Part shown: positions 63,457 through 64,000 of the stretch, piece after piece
How the letters are laid out: each line of letters starts with the position of its first letter
Position numbering within the stretch: position 1 is the first letter of the stretch
Source of the DNA: Caulobacter flavus
GTDB lineage: Bacteria; Pseudomonadota; Alphaproteobacteria; Caulobacterales; Caulobacteraceae
Length of the DNA stretch: 64,000 nt
Direction of reading: 5' to 3'
Assembly (NCBI RefSeq): GCF_003722335.1
Contig: NZ_CP026100.1
Location: 4,624,001 to 4,688,000 of the forward strand
Notes under the pieces: generated by a model
Seen by the model: the letters and a program-made list of their open reading frames with translations, nothing else
Told to the model about the DNA's origin: nothing
The model's database searches: none
Made by a program: the position numbers and the translations under genes

Positions 63457-64000
63457 TCATGGCCACAGCCCCTTAGCCCGCACGCTCGGAAAAGCCCGAT
63501 CCGACACCGCGCCATCGCGCCACGACGGCTCAACGAACAGACCCGAAGCCGCCGCGGCCTGTCGGGGATCGCCCCTCGCCGCCGCTGTGGTAGCGCCGAT
63601 AGCGGGGACCAAGGCGCGCACGTAATCCTGGGTCTCGCGTGGCAGGGGCCGCCCCACGGCCAGATGTTGGGCATACCGCTCGGGGCCAGCGTTATACGCC
63701 GCCAGGAACCCCGGCGATCCGAACCGGTCGTACATCCGCCGCAGGTACGCCGCGCCCGCCAACACATTGGCCCGCACATCGTAAGGGTCGTCGCCTAGCG
63801 CCATTTGCGCGGAAAGCTCGCGCCAGGTCGCCGGCATCAGCTGCAGGAGCCCCATGGCCCCCTTGCTGGAGATCGCCCTGGGCCGACCGGCGCTTTCCAC
63901 CCGGATCACGGCCAGGATCCAGGCGTGCGGCAGACCAAATCGGAGGGCCGCCTCGTCCACCGCAAGAGCGATTTCGTCGCCAGGATCAAGGGTCGCGGCC
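63457..64000 (-). CDS. VirB1-like lytic transglycosylase, cut by the window end
   Basis: At least 180 residues; the frame stays open to the right edge (AATLDPGDEIALA before VDEAALRFGLP), so the true start lies outside. The SLT domain has the catalytic Glu in ILAVIRVESAGRP, KGAMGLLQLMPATW, DVRANVLAGAAYLRRMY and FLAAYNAGPERY. These enzymes open peptidoglycan for type IV secretion assembly. The C-terminal tail after VRALVPAIG is low-complexity. A GTG at 63960 gives a minimum version, but the open upstream frame argues against it. Confidence 0.88.
   Translation of the reverse strand, partial: AATLDPGDEIALAVDEAALRFGLPHAWILAVIRVESAGRPRAISSKGAMGLLQLMPATWRELSAQMALGDDPYDVRANVLAGAAYLRRMYDRFGSPGFLAAYNAGPERYAQHLAVGRPLPRETQDYVRALVPAIGATTAAARGDPRQAAAASGLFVEPSWRDGAVSDRAFPSVRAKGLWP

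Overview
The window looks like a chromosome segment of a GC-rich alphaproteobacterium, most likely Caulobacterales (Caulobacter or Phenylobacterium type). Support: an imuA-imuB-dnaE2 cassette behind a perfect alphaproteobacterial LexA box (GTTC-N7-GTTC on the minus strand), several promoters of the general-stress sigma factor type (GGAAC-N16-CGTT), two PAS-HWE histidine kinases, and many small stress proteins of kinds common in this order (KTSC, DUF3606, KGG, DUF3597, DUF4142, DUF883). The genus is inference; no rRNA or tRNA gene was seen.

Layout. 1-9 kb: a decayed 2'-5' RNA ligase, then the SOS mutasome. The 3' end of dnaE2 appears deleted into an AlkB-like gene. KTSC, DUF3606 and an exonuclease III follow. 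9-20 kb: stress and envelope proteins, an SDR, a GH65-like glycosidase, a PAS-GGDEF-EAL protein and an epoxide-hydrolase-like protein. 20-25 kb: Ku and LigD for bacterial end joining. 25-32 kb: DUF3597, DUF4142, hemerythrin, iron permease-like and DUF1003 proteins, an FdhF/YdeP oxidoreductase and a catalase-like protein. 32-36 kb: a three-subunit molybdenum hydroxylase. 36-42 kb: an HWE kinase, a minus-strand stress operon (DUF883, OmpA, stress protein, YihY) and a frameshifted DUF2252 gene. 42-47 kb: an Mfd-like translocase, a CZB protein, and an Hsp20 gene with a ROSE-like thermometer at its ribosome binding site.

47.4-53.5 kb is a lower-GC island holding a tight five-gene minus-strand operon: a Fic protein, a 361-residue protein with a double-glycine leader and a calcium-loop-like motif, a ClpP-like lipoprotein, an HlyD-type adaptor and a C39-peptidase ABC exporter. 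Exporter, adaptor and GG-leader substrate form a coherent export route. The Fic enzyme and the lipoprotein are unusual partners, and this is the best candidate for an undescribed system. A broken MucR/Ros gene lies at its upstream edge.

54-58 kb holds a transglutaminase-like protein, several small proteins and a second PAS-HWE kinase. From 58 kb to the right edge is a conjugation module: CopG-type protein, VirD4/TraG, a DUF3363 relaxase, a possible oriT-like repeat zone and a VirB1-like lytic transglycosylase cut by the window end. This suggests an integrative conjugative element or plasmid-derived segment running on to the right.

The unifying theme of the chromosomal part is DNA repair (ImuA/ImuB/DnaE2, AlkB, ExoIII, Ku, LigD, Mfd-like) plus a general-stress regulon. 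Exact GGAAC-N16-CGTT matches lie before the SDR, DUF4142, hemerythrin and DUF2252 genes. One-mismatch versions lie before ku, ligD, catalase, DUF883, DUF3606 and a zinc-ribbon gene.
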